From: Achromobacter kerstersii | Lineage (GTDB): Bacteria; Pseudomonadota; Gammaproteobacteria; Burkholderiales; Burkholderiaceae_B | NCBI RefSeq assembly: GCF_902859595.1 | Contig: NZ_CADIJQ010000001.1 | Coordinates: forward strand, 1,674,001-1,738,000 | Reading direction: 5' to 3' | DNA length: 64,000 nt | Part shown: positions 42,304-53,087 of the stretch, piece by piece | Position numbering within the stretch: position 1 is the stretch's first letter | How the letters are laid out: each line of letters opens with the position of its first letter | Position numbers and translations under genes: made by a program | The notes under the pieces: model-generated | What the model was told of the DNA's origin: nothing | Databases searched by the model: none | Seen by the model: the letters and a program-made list of their open reading frames with translations, nothing else

Positions 42304-43985
42304 CGATACGCCCCGCTGACCTGGACGCCTGCCGCGTTCTGGAAGCCTCGGGCATTCATCCTCTGCTGGCCCGCCTGTGGGCCTCGCGCGGCGTCACCCA
42401 TCCCGACCAGACCAAGCTGGCTTGGCCGTCGCTGCTGCCGCCCGCTGGCCTGACGCATTCGGCGCATGCCGCCGGCGTCCTGGCCGACGCCATCCAGGCC
42501 GGCAAGAAGCTGCTGATCGTGGCCGACTATGACTGCGACGGCGCCACCGCCTGCGCGGTCGGCCTGCGCGCGCTGTCCGCCATGGGCGCGGATGTTGACT
42601 TCCTGGTGCCCAACCGCTTCGAGACTGGCTACGGCCTGTCGCCTGCCGTGGTGGACCTGGCCGTCACGCACCGCAGTGGCAAGCCCGACATCATCATCAC
42701 CGTCGACAACGGCATCGCCAGCGTGGACGGCGTGGCCGCCGCCAACGCGGCCGGCATCGGCGTGGTCATTACCGACCACCACTTGCCGGGCGACACCCTG
42801 CCCGACGCCCTGGCCATCGTGAACCCGAACCAGCCCGGCTGCGGCTTCCCGTCCAAGAACCTGGCGGGCGTCGGCGTCATCTTCTACATGATGCTGGCCT
42901 TGCGCGCCGAGCTGCGCCGCCGTGGCGTCTATGCCGCCGACGGCGGCCCGCGCCTGGATGCGCTGTCTGATCTGGTGGCGCTGGGCACGGTCGCCGACGT
43001 GGTCAAGCTGGACGCCAACAACCGTCTGCTCGTCACCCAAGGCCTGCAACGCATGCGCAGCGGCCGTCTGCAACCGGGGCTGCGTGCGCTGTTCGCCGTG
43101 GCCGGCCGCGAGCCGCGCAGCGCCAATGGTTTCGACCTGGGCTTCGCGCTGGGGCCGCGCATCAACGCGGCGGGCCGTCTGGCCGACATGAGTCTGGGCA
43201 TCGCCTGCCTGACCACCGACGACGAAGCCCAAGCGCTGGAAATGGCGCGCGAACTCGACAACATCAACCGCGAACGCCGCACCATCGAAGCCGAGATGCG
43301 CGAGCAGGCGCTGGCCGCCATGGAAGAACCCAACGCGTCAGCGGGCGCCACGGTCTGCGTGTTTGACCCCGGCTGGCACCAGGGCGTGGTGGGCTTGGTG
43401 GCGTCGCGCTTGAAGGAGAAATTCTGGCGTCCCACGCTGGCCTTCGCCCCCGCGGGCGACGACGAAATCCGGGGTTCCGGCCGCTCGATTCCCGACGTGC
43501 ATTTGCGCGACGCGCTGGATCTCGTGTCCAAGCGCCATCCCAACCTGATCCGCAAGTTCGGCGGCCACGCCATGGCAGCCGGCCTGACGCTGGGCCGCGA
43601 AGATTTTCCCGCTTTCGCCCCCGCGTTTGACGCGGCCGTGCGTGAGCTGACCGGGCGCGACACCTTCGAACCCGTCATCGAAACCGACGGTTCGCTGGAG
43701 TCCGGTTACGCCAATGCGGAAGTGGCCGGCATGCTGCAACAACAGGTGTGGGGCGCGGGCTTTGCCGCGCCGTTGTTCCTGGATGAGTTCACCGTGCGCA
43801 ACCAGCGCCTGGTCGGTGAAAAGCACTTGAAGCTGTCGCTGGAACGCGGCCATCAACGCTTTGACGCCATCTGGTTCGGCCATGATCAGTCGCTGCCCGA
43901 ACACATTCAGGCCGCGTACCGGCTGGAGCAAAACGTGTGGAACGGGATGGTGTCGGTGCAATTGGTGATTGAACACGCGGGGTGA
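42285..43985 (+). CDS. recJ: Single-stranded-DNA-specific exonuclease RecJ
   Basis: 566 residues, normal length. The DHH core contains VADYDCDGATA (80-90), ITVDNGIA, ITDHHLPGD (DHH at 164-166), GLGTV-like ALGTVADVV and the DHHA1 region with GSGRSIP and KFGGHAMAAG. RecJ degrades single-stranded DNA 5' to 3' in recombination and mismatch repair. It overlaps the preceding gene by 19 bp. A strong bidirectional terminator-like hairpin follows. Confidence 0.95.
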   Translation: MVSPRLTIRPADLDACRVLEASGIHPLLARLWASRGVTHPDQTKLAWPSLLPPAGLTHSAHAAGVLADAIQAGKKLLIVADYDCDGATACAVGLRALSAMGADVDFLVPNRFETGYGLSPAVVDLAVTHRSGKPDIIITVDNGIASVDGVAAANAAGIGVVITDHHLPGDTLPDALAIVNPNQPGCGFPSKNLAGVGVIFYMMLALRAELRRRGVYAADGGPRLDALSDLVALGTVADVVKLDANNRLLVTQGLQRMRSGRLQPGLRALFAVAGREPRSANGFDLGFALGPRINAAGRLADMSLGIACLTTDDEAQALEMARELDNINRERRTIEAEMREQALAAMEEPNASAGATVCVFDPGWHQGVVGLVASRLKEKFWRPTLAFAPAGDDEIRGSGRSIPDVHLRDALDLVSKRHPNLIRKFGGHAMAAGLTLGREDFPAFAPAFDAAVRELTGRDTFEPVIETDGSLESGYANAEVAGMLQQQVWGAGFAAPLFLDEFTVRNQRLVGEKHLKLSLERGHQRFDAIWFGHDQSLPEHIQAAYRLEQNVWNGMVSVQLVIEHAG

Positions 43986-44027
43986 AAACAAAACGGCGGG
44001 GGCTCGTAAAAGCCGCCGCCGGTGTTT
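43985..44027. terminator. Bidirectional terminator between recJ and the MFS gene
   Basis: CGGCGGGGGCT at 43994-44004 pairs with AGCCGCCGCCG at 44011-44021 with one mismatch and a six-base loop. A T-rich end follows on the plus strand (GTGTTTT), and AAAACAAAA on the left gives TTTTGTTTT on the minus strand. It sits between convergent genes. Confidence 0.7.
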
Positions 44028-44063
44028 TCCAACTGGCCCGAAGCATGACTCCGGGCCGCCCCG

Positions 44064-45374
44064 TTATTTATTCACCAGCTTGGCTGGCTGCGCCAGCGCC
44101 ACCAGCGCGCCCACCACCAGGCAGCCTGACAGCATGTACAAGCCGGTGTTCGTCGTGCCGGTCATGTCCTTTAACCAGCCCACCAGATACGGGCTGACAA
44201 AGCCCGCCAGGTTGCCCACCGAGTTGATCAGCGCAATGCCGGCCGCCGCCGCCGTGCCACCCAGCAAGGCCGTGGGCAGGCTCCAGAACAGGGGCAGCAC
44301 CGTGCAGATGCCGATGTTGGCCACCGTCAGCGCCAAAATCGCCAGCACCGTATTGCCGCTCCAGACGGCCGAGAAGAACAGCCCCACCGCGCCGAACAGC
44401 GCGGGCAGCGCCACGTGCCAGCGGCGTTCACGCAGCCGATCCGAATTGCGGGAAATCAAGATCATCCCGATCACGGCGAACAGGTTGGGAATTGCCGTCA
44501 ATAAGCCAATCGCCAGCGGGCTTTGCACGCCCGTACTCTTGATCAGGCTCGGCATCCAGAAGCCCACCCCATACAACCCCATCACGAACGAAAAGTAGAT
44601 CAGCGCCATCGCCCACACGCGCGGACGCGTCAGCGCGGCGCGAATCGGGGGGTCTTCCTTTTGCTGCTCTTCGGCCGCGATATTGCGGATCAGCACCGCT
44701 TTCTCGTTGGCGGTCAGCCACTTGGCTTTGTTGATGCGGTCATCCAGATAGATCAGCACCAGCACCCCGATCAACACCGACGGAATGCCTTCCAGCAGGA
44801 ACAGCCACTGCCACCCCGACAAGCCGTGGTCGCCATGGAACGTGGACATGATCCAGCCCGAGATCGGGCCGCCGATCAGCCCGGACATCGGCACCGCCGT
44901 CATGAAGAACGTGGTGATGCGCCCGCGCCGTGCGGCCGGATACCAATAGGTCAGGTACAGGATGATGCCGGGGAAGAACCCGGCTTCGGCTGCGCCCAGC
45001 AGGAAGCGCAACGCGTAGAACATATGCACGCTGGTCACGAACATCATGCAGGCGGAAATGATGCCCCACGTGATCATGATGCGCGCGATCCAGATTCGCG
45101 CGCCAACCTTATGCAGAATGATGTTGCTGGGAATTTCGAAGATGAAGTAGCCGATGAAGAAAATGCCTGCGCCCAGCCCGTACACCGTTTCGCTGAACTG
45201 AAGCTCCTGCAGCATTTGCAGTTTGGCGAAGCCCACGTTCACGCGGTCCAGGTAGGCCACGACGTAGCACACCACCAACAGCGGCACCAGCCGCCAGCCT
45301 ACCTTGCGGTAGATGCGGTCCTCCTCACTCGCCGGGATCGCCGGCGTGACCCCGGGGGTCATCGTGTTTTCCAT
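44064..45374 (-). CDS. MFS transporter, anion:cation symporter (phthalate-permease-like) family
   Basis: 436 residues, twelve predicted helices. YLDRVNVGFAKLQM after the first helix, GYFIFEIPSNIILHKVGAR, RFLLGAAEAGFFPGIILYL and a central loop with DDRINKAKWL are characteristic of the ACS family, which takes up carboxylates such as phthalate, tartrate, glucarate or 4-hydroxyphenylacetate. No catabolic gene is adjacent, so the substrate is unknown. The start could be 45374 or the ATG four codons later. Confidence 0.92.
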   Translation of the reverse strand: MENTMTPGVTPAIPASEEDRIYRKVGWRLVPLLVVCYVVAYLDRVNVGFAKLQMLQELQFSETVYGLGAGIFFIGYFIFEIPSNIILHKVGARIWIARIMITWGIISACMMFVTSVHMFYALRFLLGAAEAGFFPGIILYLTYWYPAARRGRITTFFMTAVPMSGLIGGPISGWIMSTFHGDHGLSGWQWLFLLEGIPSVLIGVLVLIYLDDRINKAKWLTANEKAVLIRNIAAEEQQKEDPPIRAALTRPRVWAMALIYFSFVMGLYGVGFWMPSLIKSTGVQSPLAIGLLTAIPNLFAVIGMILISRNSDRLRERRWHVALPALFGAVGLFFSAVWSGNTVLAILALTVANIGICTVLPLFWSLPTALLGGTAAAAGIALINSVGNLAGFVSPYLVGWLKDMTGTTNTGLYMLSGCLVVGALVALAQPAKLVNK

Positions 45375-45637
45375 CTATGTCTCCTGTCCTCTAGCGGGAT
45401 AGGCCGGCTGCGTGCCGGCATCTTGCGGCCCCCGCCCCTGATCGGGGACGCAATGGCCGCTTTGTCTAGCCTAGAACCCACGGGTTGACAAAAAACTGAA
45501 CAACTAAGGCTGATTCGCGTCATCCCCACGCAAACCCCTAGAGACCAATCCGTCCCTCTTCTTGCAACACGCGCCCGCGTAGTTGTTCCATCCACGGTAA
45601 AATGCCAGGTTTCGCACAAAAGTCATCAGGAATCATC

Positions 45638-46742
45638 ATGGAAGCCGAACGTCAGAACCAGCTCGCAGCCCGCCTCGCCGATTACGCGGAGCGCGAACAG
45701 GCTCTACGGAGGTATCTTTGACTACGATGCCAAAGCTGAACGCCTGCACGTTGTAAACGCCGAGCTCGAAGACCCGGCCGTCTGGAACGACCCCAAGCAC
45801 GCCCAAGACCTGGGCCGTGAAAAGAAAGCCCTGGAAGACGTGGTGGAAACGCTCACCGGTCTGAGCACGGGCCTGGCCGACGCCAATGAATTGTTCGAAC
45901 TGGCCGCGGCCGACGACGACGATTCCACGCTCGAAGCCATTGAAGTCGACGCCGACGCTTTCCAGGCAAAGCTGGAAAACCTTGAATTCCGCCGCATGTT
46001 CTCGAACCCGGCCGACCCGTTGAACTGCTTCCTGGACATCCAGGCTGGCGCCGGCGGCACGGAAGCGCAGGACTGGGCGTCGATGCTGTTGCGCCAGTAC
46101 CTGAAGTACGCCGAGCGCAAGGGCTTCAAGGTTGAAGTGCTGGAAGAATCCGAAGGCGACGTCGCGGGCATCAAGTCGGCCACCATCAAGATGGAAGGCG
46201 AATACGCCTTCGGCTACCTGCGCACCGAAACCGGCGTGCACCGCCTGGTCCGCAAGAGCCCGTTCGACTCCTCCGGCGGCCGCCACACGTCGTTCGCCAG
46301 CGTGTTCGTGTACCCGGAAGTGGACGAATCGTTCGAAGTTGAAGTGAACCCCGCCGACCTGCGCGTGGACACCTACCGCGCGTCAGGCGCGGGCGGCCAG
46401 CACATCAACAAGACCGACTCCGCCGTGCGCCTGACCCACATCCCGACGGGCATCGTCGTGCAGTGCCAGAACGACCGTTCGCAGCACCGCAACCGCGCCG
46501 AAGCCATGCAGATGCTGAAGTCCAAGCTCTACGAACTGGAAATGCGCAACCGCATGGCCGAACAGCAGAAGCTGGAAGACTCCAAGACCGATGTGGGCTG
46601 GGGCCACCAGATTCGTTCCTACGTGCTGGACCAGAGCCGCATCAAGGACTTGCGCACGAACGTTGAAATTTCCAACACGCAGAAAGTGCTGGACGGCGAC
46701 CTGGACCCCTTCATCCAGGCCAGCCTGAAGCAAGGCGTCTAA
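45638..46742 (+). CDS. prfB: Peptide chain release factor 2, with programmed +1 frameshift
   Basis: The gene reads 27 codons from ATG 45638, meets TGA at 45719-45721, and continues in the +1 frame from 45720, giving 367 residues in all, the normal RF2 length. In the second frame the stop-recognition tripeptide Ser-Pro-Phe is seen in [10 protein letters not shown], and GAGGQHINK is the peptidyl-hydrolysis GGQ loop. RF2 terminates at UGA and UAA. Because it must read past UGA to be made, low RF2 favours the frameshift: an autoregulatory loop. The SDR and lysS genes follow on the same strand. Confidence 0.95.
45708..45722 (+). promoter_or_regulatory. prfB: prfB programmed frameshift signal
   Basis: An internal Shine-Dalgarno-like GGAGG at 45708-45712 lies three bases before CTTTGAC at 45716-45722, the same layout as the E. 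coli site. The ribosome slips from CTT to TTT and then reads GAC instead of the UGA stop. Confidence 0.93.
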
Positions 46743-46783
46743 GTTCCGCGATTTTTCCCCTCACCGTACCCAGAGGTCCACGA

Positions 46784-47539
46784 ATGTCTGACACCATCGC
46801 AATCCTTACCGGCGCCTCGCGCGGCATCGGCGCCGCCATGGCGCGCGGCCTGGCCAAACCGGGCACGCGCCTGATCACGCTGGCGCGCCGCGAAGACCCC
46901 GAGCTGGCCGCCTATGCGCGGTCGCAGGATGTGCAGCTGGAACAATTGTCCGTGGACCTCTCGGACTTGAAGGCGGCTGAAACCGCGGCCGAACGCATCT
47001 GCTCGGCCCTGCCGCGCGACGCCAAACGCTATCTGCTCATCAACAATGCGGGCACGGTGCACCCCGTGACCGGCACCGACGCCCTGATCGACAGCGCGGC
47101 CATCACCGCCGCCTTCAATCTGAACGTCACCGCCGTCATGCTGCTGACCGCGCGCTTTTTGGCCGCCGTCGAAGACCTGAAGGCCGACCGCCGCGTGCTG
47201 AACATTTCCTCCGGCGCGGGCCGCAACCCGAACGCCGGCTGGGGCGTTTACTGCGCCACCAAGGCCGCGCTCGATATGTACTCGCGCGTGGTCAAGCAGG
47301 AACAAGGCGCCGACGGCGCGCGCATCGTCGCGCTGGCCCCCGGCATTGTCGACACCGACATGCAGGTCGCCATCCGTTCCAGCGACCCGGAAAGCTTCCC
47401 GGCCCTGGCCAAGTTCCAGGACTTCCACGCCACGGGCAAGCTGTCTTCGCCCGCCAATGTGGCCACCCGCATCCTCGCCTACCTGGATCGCGAAGATTTC
47501 GGCACGACCGAAATCGACGACATCCGCAATTACGACTGA
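46784..47539 (+). CDS. Short-chain dehydrogenase/reductase
   Basis: 251 residues. [12 protein letters not shown] (cofactor-binding), [13 protein letters not shown] with the catalytic Ser, and YCATKAALD with the catalytic Tyr and Lys are all present. It resembles benzil-reductase/sepiapterin-reductase-like SDRs and probably uses NADPH; substrate unknown. It lies between prfB and lysS, two genes that are neighbours in many bacteria, with 41 and 10 bp gaps, so it probably shares their transcript. Confidence 0.9.
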   Translation: MSDTIAILTGASRGIGAAMARGLAKPGTRLITLARREDPELAAYARSQDVQLEQLSVDLSDLKAAETAAERICSALPRDAKRYLLINNAGTVHPVTGTDALIDSAAITAAFNLNVTAVMLLTARFLAAVEDLKADRRVLNISSGAGRNPNAGWGVYCATKAALDMYSRVVKQEQGADGARIVALAPGIVDTDMQVAIRSSDPESFPALAKFQDFHATGKLSSPANVATRILAYLDREDFGTTEIDDIRNYD

Positions 47540-47549
47540 TCCCCCGACC

Positions 47550-49073
47550 ATGACCGACCACTCGACCACTCCGGCCCCCGCCCAGGATGAAAACCGCTTG
47601 ATCGCCGAACGGCGCGCCAAGCTGGCCAAACTGCGCGAAACCGGGGTCGCGTACCCCAACGATTTCGTCCCGGACGCCCGCGCCGCGGCCCTGCATGACA
47701 AGTACGACGGCGAAGAACAGGAAGCCCTGGCCGCCGCCGCCGTCACCGTCAAGGTCGCCGGCCGCATGATGCTCAAGCGCGTCATGGGCAAGGCCAGCTT
47801 CGCCACGCTGCAAGACAGCACCGGCCGCATCCAGATCTACCTGGACCGCGGCACGCTGGGCGAAGACAACTACGCCGCGTTCAAACAATGGGACATCGGC
47901 GACATCATCGCGATCGAAGGGTCGGTCTTCAAGACCAACAAGGGCGAACTGTCGGTGCACGCCGCCACCGCCCGCCTGCTGTCGAAGTCGCTGCGCCCGC
48001 TGCCCGACAAGTTCCACGGCGTGGCCGACCAGGAACTGCGCTACCGCCAGCGCTACGTTGACCTGATCATGACGGATTCCACGCGCCGCACGTTCGAAGC
48101 GCGCAGCAAGGCCGTGGGCAGCATCCGCCAGTTCATGCTGAACGCCGGTTTCCTCGAAGTGGAAACGCCCATGCTGCACCCGATTCCGGGTGGCGCGGCG
48201 GCCAAGCCCTTCGTCACGCACCACAATGCGCTGGACATGGAAATGTACCTGCGCATTGCGCCCGAGCTCTACCTGAAGCGCCTGATTGTCGGCGGCTTTG
48301 AACGCGTGTTCGAAGTCAACCGCAACTTCCGCAACGAAGGCGTGAGCCCCCGTCACAACCCTGAATTCACGATGATGGAGTTCTATGCAGCCTTTGCGGA
48401 ATACCGCTGGCTCATGGACTTCACCGAAGAGCTGATCCGCCAGGCCGCCATTTCGGCCACCGGCAGCGCCGTGCTGACTTATCAGGAACGCGAGCTGGAC
48501 CTGTCCAAGCCGTTCGACCGCCTGACCATCTGCGAAGCCATCCTGAAGTACGCGCCGGGCTACACCCAGGAACAACTGGACGACGCCACCTTCGTACGCG
48601 CCGAACTGAAGAAGCTGGGCGCGGACGCTGACGGCCCCGTGCTGTCGCGCGCCGGCCTGGGCGCGCTGCAACTTGCGCTGTTCGAAGAGACGGCCGAAGC
48701 CAAGCTCTGGAACCCCACCTACATCATCGACTACCCGGTCGAAGTGTCGCCGCTGGCGCGCGCTTCCGACACGCGCGAAGGCATCACCGAGCGCTTCGAA
48801 CTGTTCATGACGGGCCGCGAAATCGCCAACGGTTTCTCGGAGTTGAACGACCCCGAAGACCAGGCCGAACGCTTCCGCTCGCAAGTCGAAGCCAAGGACG
48901 CCGGCGACGAAGAAGCCATGTTCTACGACGCAGACTACATCCGCGCGCTGGAATACGGCATGCCTCCGACGGGCGGCTGCGGCATTGGCATCGACCGCCT
49001 GGTCATGCTGCTGACCGACAGCCCCAGCATCCGTGACGTCATCCTCTTCCCGCACCTGCGCCGTGAAGACTAA
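47550..49073 (+). CDS. lysS: Lysyl-tRNA synthetase, class II
   Basis: 507 residues from ATG 47550. The N-terminal OB-fold anticodon-binding domain has [21 protein letters not shown] (abbreviated: [16 protein letters not shown]). The catalytic domain contains motif 2, [11 protein letters not shown], followed by [11 protein letters not shown], and motif 3, [12 protein letters not shown]. It charges tRNA-Lys. Frames further upstream overlap the SDR gene and are not used. Confidence 0.96.
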   Translation: MTDHSTTPAPAQDENRLIAERRAKLAKLRETGVAYPNDFVPDARAAALHDKYDGEEQEALAAAAVTVKVAGRMMLKRVMGKASFATLQDSTGRIQIYLDRGTLGEDNYAAFKQWDIGDIIAIEGSVFKTNKGELSVHAATARLLSKSLRPLPDKFHGVADQELRYRQRYVDLIMTDSTRRTFEARSKAVGSIRQFMLNAGFLEVETPMLHPIPGGAAAKPFVTHHNALDMEMYLRIAPELYLKRLIVGGFERVFEVNRNFRNEGVSPRHNPEFTMMEFYAAFAEYRWLMDFTEELIRQAAISATGSAVLTYQERELDLSKPFDRLTICEAILKYAPGYTQEQLDDATFVRAELKKLGADADGPVLSRAGLGALQLALFEETAEAKLWNPTYIIDYPVEVSPLARASDTREGITERFELFMTGREIANGFSELNDPEDQAERFRSQVEAKDAGDEEAMFYDADYIRALEYGMPPTGGCGIGIDRLVMLLTDSPSIRDVILFPHLRRED

Positions 49074-49097
49074 AGGCCGCAAGGCCACGGCGGCATC

Positions 49098-49427
49098 ATG
49101 ATCTTCAAGATCCTGATGCTGCTGCTGGTGGTGGCGGGGCTGGTCTACTGGATCAAGCAACCCCGCCGCATCCAGCCGGGCTCGCAGGGCGCGTCTTATG
49201 CGCCCGTGCGAGCGCGACGTCCGGTATTCATTGCGCTGTGCATCGCCGCCGCGATCTCGGCCGTAGCGGCGCTGATGACCGCCCTGCTGTGGATGGGTGG
49301 CGTGGCGGGCGGCGTCACCGGTGGCGGCTATCACGGCGAAGCCGATTACCTGCTGACGGTGTCCGGGTCGCTACTGGCGCTGGCTGTCGCCTGCGCCGTC
49401 GGCGCCTTCCTCAAGCGCCGGGGCTAA
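49098..49427 (+). CDS. Small membrane protein, 109 residues
   Basis: Three hydrophobic stretches: residues ~3-19, ~45-67 and ~88-104, with a basic loop (KQPRR, RARRP) after the first. It has no recognised domain. It follows lysS by 24 bp on the same strand and is convergent with the TetR gene. Its length, codon pattern and helices suggest a real gene; function unknown. Confidence 0.65.
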   Translation: MIFKILMLLLVVAGLVYWIKQPRRIQPGSQGASYAPVRARRPVFIALCIAAAISAVAALMTALLWMGGVAGGVTGGGYHGEADYLLTVSGSLLALAVACAVGAFLKRRG

Positions 49428-49434
49428 GCCGCCG

Positions 49435-50073
49435 TTATGCGGCAACGGGCCACGCCCCCGCTCCTGCGGGCAAAGCCGGCAGCGACGCCAACAACATCGC
49501 ATCAATGAACTCGGCAGGCGCAAGACGCCCGCCGGGCTTGTACCACTGCACCGTCAGGTTCATCGCCCCCAGCACGCAGCGCTTGATGACGCGTGCATCC
49601 CCCTGGAGCAGCCCCGCGTCCACCGCGCCCGCCACCGCTGACTGCCACATGGCTTCGTAGTGGTCGCTTAGCGCTTTCACGGCCGCCTGGCTGGGTGCGG
49701 ACAAGCTGCGCCATTCGTACACCAGCGCGTTCATCGCATCGCCACCCGCGCCTTGCAGCATGCTCCACATGTGCACGCGGAACAGCGCCGCCAGACGATC
49801 GGCCGGGGCGTGGTATCGCGCCAGCGCGCGCTCGCCGCCATCGATCACTTCCTGAATGCCGTTGTTCATCACCGCCACCAGAATTTCTTCCTTGCTGCGG
49901 AAATGGTGAAACAAGCTGCCGGATTGCAGCCCGACCGCGCGCGCCAGTTCGCGCACCGTGGTGCGCTCATAGCCGTGCTTGCAAAAGAGCCGACCCGCCG
50001 TCAGCACCAGTTCGCGGCGGCGTTCGGAATCGGTGCCTTCGTCGCGCGGCACGGCGGCCACGGTCTTGGTCAT
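49435..50073 (-). CDS. TetR-family transcriptional regulator
   Basis: 212 residues. The helix-turn-helix is TVRELARAVGLQSGSLFHHF, followed by RSKEEILVAVM. The C-terminal ligand domain is typical of regulators of fatty-acid or acyl-CoA metabolism. It is the last gene of the Liv-type transporter/acyl-CoA ligase/thiolase run, starting 6 bp after the thiolase stop, so it probably represses that operon in response to an acyl-CoA or its precursor. Operator not identified. Confidence 0.9.
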   Translation of the reverse strand: MTKTVAAVPRDEGTDSERRRELVLTAGRLFCKHGYERTTVRELARAVGLQSGSLFHHFRSKEEILVAVMNNGIQEVIDGGERALARYHAPADRLAALFRVHMWSMLQGAGGDAMNALVYEWRSLSAPSQAAVKALSDHYEAMWQSAVAGAVDAGLLQGDARVIKRCVLGAMNLTVQWYKPGGRLAPAEFIDAMLLASLPALPAGAGAWPVAA

Positions 50074-50079
50074 GACGCG

Positions 50080-51234
50080 TCACAGCCTCTGGATAATCGT
50101 CGCGGTGGCCATGCCATGGCCGATGCACATCAGCTGCATGCCGATCTCGCCTTCCGTTGCTTCAAGCCCTGTCAGCATCTTGGCCATCAGCCCCGCGCCC
50201 GTCGCGCCCAGCGGGTGCCCATGCGCAATCGCGCCGCCCCAAGGATTCACGCGCGACAGCTTGGCGTCCAGCTCGCGCTGCCACGCCAGCACAACGCTGG
50301 CGAAGGCTTCGTTGATTTCGATCCAATCGATGTCTTCCAGGCTGAGTCCCGCGCGCGCCAACGCCAGCCGCGTGGCGGGAATCACGCCCGTCAGCTGCAT
50401 CACCGGGTCAGACCCAACCACCACGCGCGCCAGGAATCGCGCACGCGGACGCAGCCCATCAGCAAGCGCGCAATCGCGGTCGGCCAGCAACACCGCCGCA
50501 GCGCCATCCGCCAACTGGCTGGCATTCGCTGCGGTGACGCCGCCCTGCCCCACTGGCCGCATGGCGGGCGCCATGGCGGCCATGCGCGCGGGGTCCGTTT
50601 TCTCGCGGATGCCTTCGTCGCGGTGCGCGGCCTCTTGCGGACCCGGCAGCAATTCCGCATGCCACCCGGCACGCGCGGCGGCCCAGGCGCGCGCATGGCT
50701 TTCGCGCGCCCACTCGTCCATCGCGGCTTGCGACAGCTGCCAGTGGTCGGCGATGCGTTCCGCGCTTTCAATCTGATGGATCAACGGATAGCGTTCCAGC
50801 AGCGCCGGGTTCAGCGATTCAAATCCCTTGAACTCGCCCTGCCCTAGTGTCACGTCCAGGAACATCGGCACGCGGCTCATGCTCTCGACACCGCCCGCCA
50901 CCACGTACCGCATATCGCCCGCCGCGATGGCCTGCGCGCCGAAGTGCACCGCCTGTTGGCTGGAGCCGCACATGCGGTTCAACGACACGCCCGGCACGCT
51001 TTCCGGCAAGCCGGACAGCATGGCGGCCAACCGCCCGATGTTGGCGCCCTGCTCGCCCGCCTGGCTGACGCAACCCGCAATCAGATCTTCAACGCGGTCA
51101 GCCGGCAAGCCCGCACGCGCCAGCAAACCGTTCACGGTCTGCGCCAACAACGTATCGGGCCGGGTATCGGCCCACCATCCGCCGCGGCGGCCGAATGGCG
51201 TGCGCACCGCTTCCACGATCACGGCTTCATTCAT
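50080..51234 (-). CDS. Acetyl-CoA acyltransferase (thiolase)
   Basis: 384 residues. The N-terminal active-site Cys lies in [14 protein letters not shown] (about residue 88), the catalytic His in [10 protein letters not shown], and the second Cys in CIGHGMATA near the C-terminus; NEAFASV is the conserved Asn-Glu-Ala-Phe motif. It probably cleaves a 3-ketoacyl-CoA to a shorter acyl-CoA and acetyl-CoA, the last step of a beta-oxidation-type route. It overlaps the upstream acyl-CoA ligase gene by 4 bp. Confidence 0.92.
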   Translation of the reverse strand: MNEAVIVEAVRTPFGRRGGWWADTRPDTLLAQTVNGLLARAGLPADRVEDLIAGCVSQAGEQGANIGRLAAMLSGLPESVPGVSLNRMCGSSQQAVHFGAQAIAAGDMRYVVAGGVESMSRVPMFLDVTLGQGEFKGFESLNPALLERYPLIHQIESAERIADHWQLSQAAMDEWARESHARAWAAARAGWHAELLPGPQEAAHRDEGIREKTDPARMAAMAPAMRPVGQGGVTAANASQLADGAAAVLLADRDCALADGLRPRARFLARVVVGSDPVMQLTGVIPATRLALARAGLSLEDIDWIEINEAFASVVLAWQRELDAKLSRVNPWGGAIAHGHPLGATGAGLMAKMLTGLEATEGEIGMQLMCIGHGMATATIIQRL

Positions 51235-53087
51235 GCCATCGTCTCCTCAACGTAGAGCGTTTCGATTTCTTTCGCATACGTGCGATAGATGCTGGCGCGG
51301 CGCACCTTCATCGTCGCCGTCACCTCGCCGTCGTCATGATCCAGTTCTTTGGTCAGCAGGTGAAAGCGCTTGATCTGCGCCACCGGGGCCAGCCCGGCAT
51401 TGGCGCGCGACACTTCCTGCTGCACCAGCTCGCGCACCTGCGCCGATTCGGCCAGCGACCGGAAATGCGTGAATGCAATGCGGCGCGACTCCGCCCACTT
51501 GCCCACCGTATCGAACTCCAGCTGGATCAGGGCGGACACGAACTTGCGCCCATCCGCAATCACGATGCATTCCTTCACATAGGGGCTGCCCTTCACGGCG
51601 TTCTCGATTTCAGAAGGCGTCAGATTCTTGCCGCCCGCCGTGATCATGATGTCTTTCAGGCGGTCCACGATGCGCACGCGGCCATCCAATTCCGCCACCA
51701 CATCACCCGTATGCAACCAGCCATCACGCACCGTATCCGCCGTGGCGTCGGCGTTTTTGTAATAGCCCTGGAACACCATATCGCCACGCACCAGCAGTTC
51801 GCCCGCGTCGCCCATTTTCCAATCGACACCCAGAATTGGCTCGCCCACCGTGCCCACCTTCACACGGTCAGGATGCTGGCCAAAGATCATGCCCGCCGAC
51901 TCCGTCAGCCCGTACACCTCTAGCAGCGGCACCCCCAGATTGCGGAAGTAGCGCACCACGTCGGGCGGAATGGGCGCCGCGCCCGTCATTGCCACACGCG
52001 CGCGCCGCAAGCCGATGAAGTTCTGCAAAGCGCGCAGCACCAGCCCGTACCACAGCGCATGCGTCAGCCGTTCGCCCACGTTGTACTGCGCGGGCGACTT
52101 TTCCAGAAACGGCGCGCAGCGCGCCAGCGCCTGCCGGTACAGCCATTGCTGTAGCCGGCCCGCTTCCTGCATCTTGATCGAGATCGACGCGTGCAGCTTT
52201 TCCCAAATGCGCGGCACGCCCAGGAAGATCGTCGGCGCCACTTCACGCAGGTCTTCCTGCACGGTGCGGATCGACTCCCCAAAATTCACCTGCGACCCCA
52301 GATACAACGGCACAAAGGTCGACAGCATCTGCTCGGCCACGTGGCACAGCGGCAGGTAAGACAGATGCACGCTGTGCGCATCCATCGACAGCCGGTCCGC
52401 GATGCCCGGGGCCACGCCGCGCATATTGCGAAAGCTCAGCATCGCGCCCTTGGGCTTGCCCGTGGAGCCCGACGTATAGATCATCAGCCCAGTTTCATCC
52501 AGGCCCTGCGCATCCAGCGCGGTATTCAGCGCAGCAAGCTCGGCGGCTTCGCGCGCCGCGCCATCGGCTTCGATCTCGGCAAAGGTCACGATGCGTTCGC
52601 GCTCGGCCGGCGCATAAGACCGCAGCCCCTTGGTTTCCATCATCACGATGCGGCGCAAGCGCGGCAGGCGGCTGGCCACTTGCAGCACCTTGTCGGTTTG
52701 CTCCTGGTCTTCGCATACGACGAGCTCGACGTCCGCATGCTCCAGCACATAGCCCATTTCTTCGGCGGGGCTGGTGGAATACACGCCCACCGCCACGCCG
52801 CCCACGGTGCCCGCCCCCAGCTGCGTCAGCAGCCATTCCACGCGGTTCTCGGACACGATGGCCACGCGGCCGCCGGGGCTCAGGCCCAAGGCGCGCAGCC
52901 CCATCCCCACGCGGCAGGCACGCTGCCAATATCCCGCCCAGGTCAGCGGCTTCCAGATGCCAAAATCCTTTTGCCGGATGGCAATGCCGGCGGGCTGCCG
53001 CCGCGCCTGCTCGCGCAGCATCTGCGGCAAGGTCAGCTCGGGCCAGACGGCAAGGTCGATGGGGGCAATCATGGTCTTATCCTTCAT
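51231..53087 (-). CDS. Long-chain-type acyl-CoA ligase (AMP-binding)
   Basis: 618 residues. The AMP-binding signature [15 protein letters not shown], the later YGLTESAG, the [11 protein letters not shown] motif and a C-terminal lysine region [12 protein letters not shown] mark an adenylate-forming acyl-CoA ligase similar to FadD15-type long-chain enzymes. It activates a carboxylic acid with ATP and CoA. The start at 53087 overlaps the livF-type stop by 4 bp (ATGA), so uptake and activation are translationally coupled. The substrate may be a fatty, dicarboxylic or aromatic acid. Confidence 0.92.
   Translation of the reverse strand: MKDKTMIAPIDLAVWPELTLPQMLREQARRQPAGIAIRQKDFGIWKPLTWAGYWQRACRVGMGLRALGLSPGGRVAIVSENRVEWLLTQLGAGTVGGVAVGVYSTSPAEEMGYVLEHADVELVVCEDQEQTDKVLQVASRLPRLRRIVMMETKGLRSYAPAERERIVTFAEIEADGAAREAAELAALNTALDAQGLDETGLMIYTSGSTGKPKGAMLSFRNMRGVAPGIADRLSMDAHSVHLSYLPLCHVAEQMLSTFVPLYLGSQVNFGESIRTVQEDLREVAPTIFLGVPRIWEKLHASISIKMQEAGRLQQWLYRQALARCAPFLEKSPAQYNVGERLTHALWYGLVLRALQNFIGLRRARVAMTGAAPIPPDVVRYFRNLGVPLLEVYGLTESAGMIFGQHPDRVKVGTVGEPILGVDWKMGDAGELLVRGDMVFQGYYKNADATADTVRDGWLHTGDVVAELDGRVRIVDRLKDIMITAGGKNLTPSEIENAVKGSPYVKECIVIADGRKFVSALIQLEFDTVGKWAESRRIAFTHFRSLAESAQVRELVQQEVSRANAGLAPVAQIKRFHLLTKELDHDDGEVTATMKVRRASIYRTYAKEIETLYVEETMA

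Noticed and set aside
45484-45520. Sigma-70-like promoter starting with TTGACA for prfB
   Set aside because: The -35 match is good but no convincing -10 hexamer follows at 16-18 bp.
45638-45721. prfB as a broken gene because of its early stop
   Set aside because: The stop is the programmed frameshift site conserved in RF2 genes, with the expected slippery sequence and internal Shine-Dalgarno.
47292-49334. 680-codon open frame on the minus strand opposite lysS
   Set aside because: lysS on the plus strand has all class II synthetase motifs; the antisense frame is low-complexity and His/Gln/Arg-rich, a common artefact in high-GC genes.
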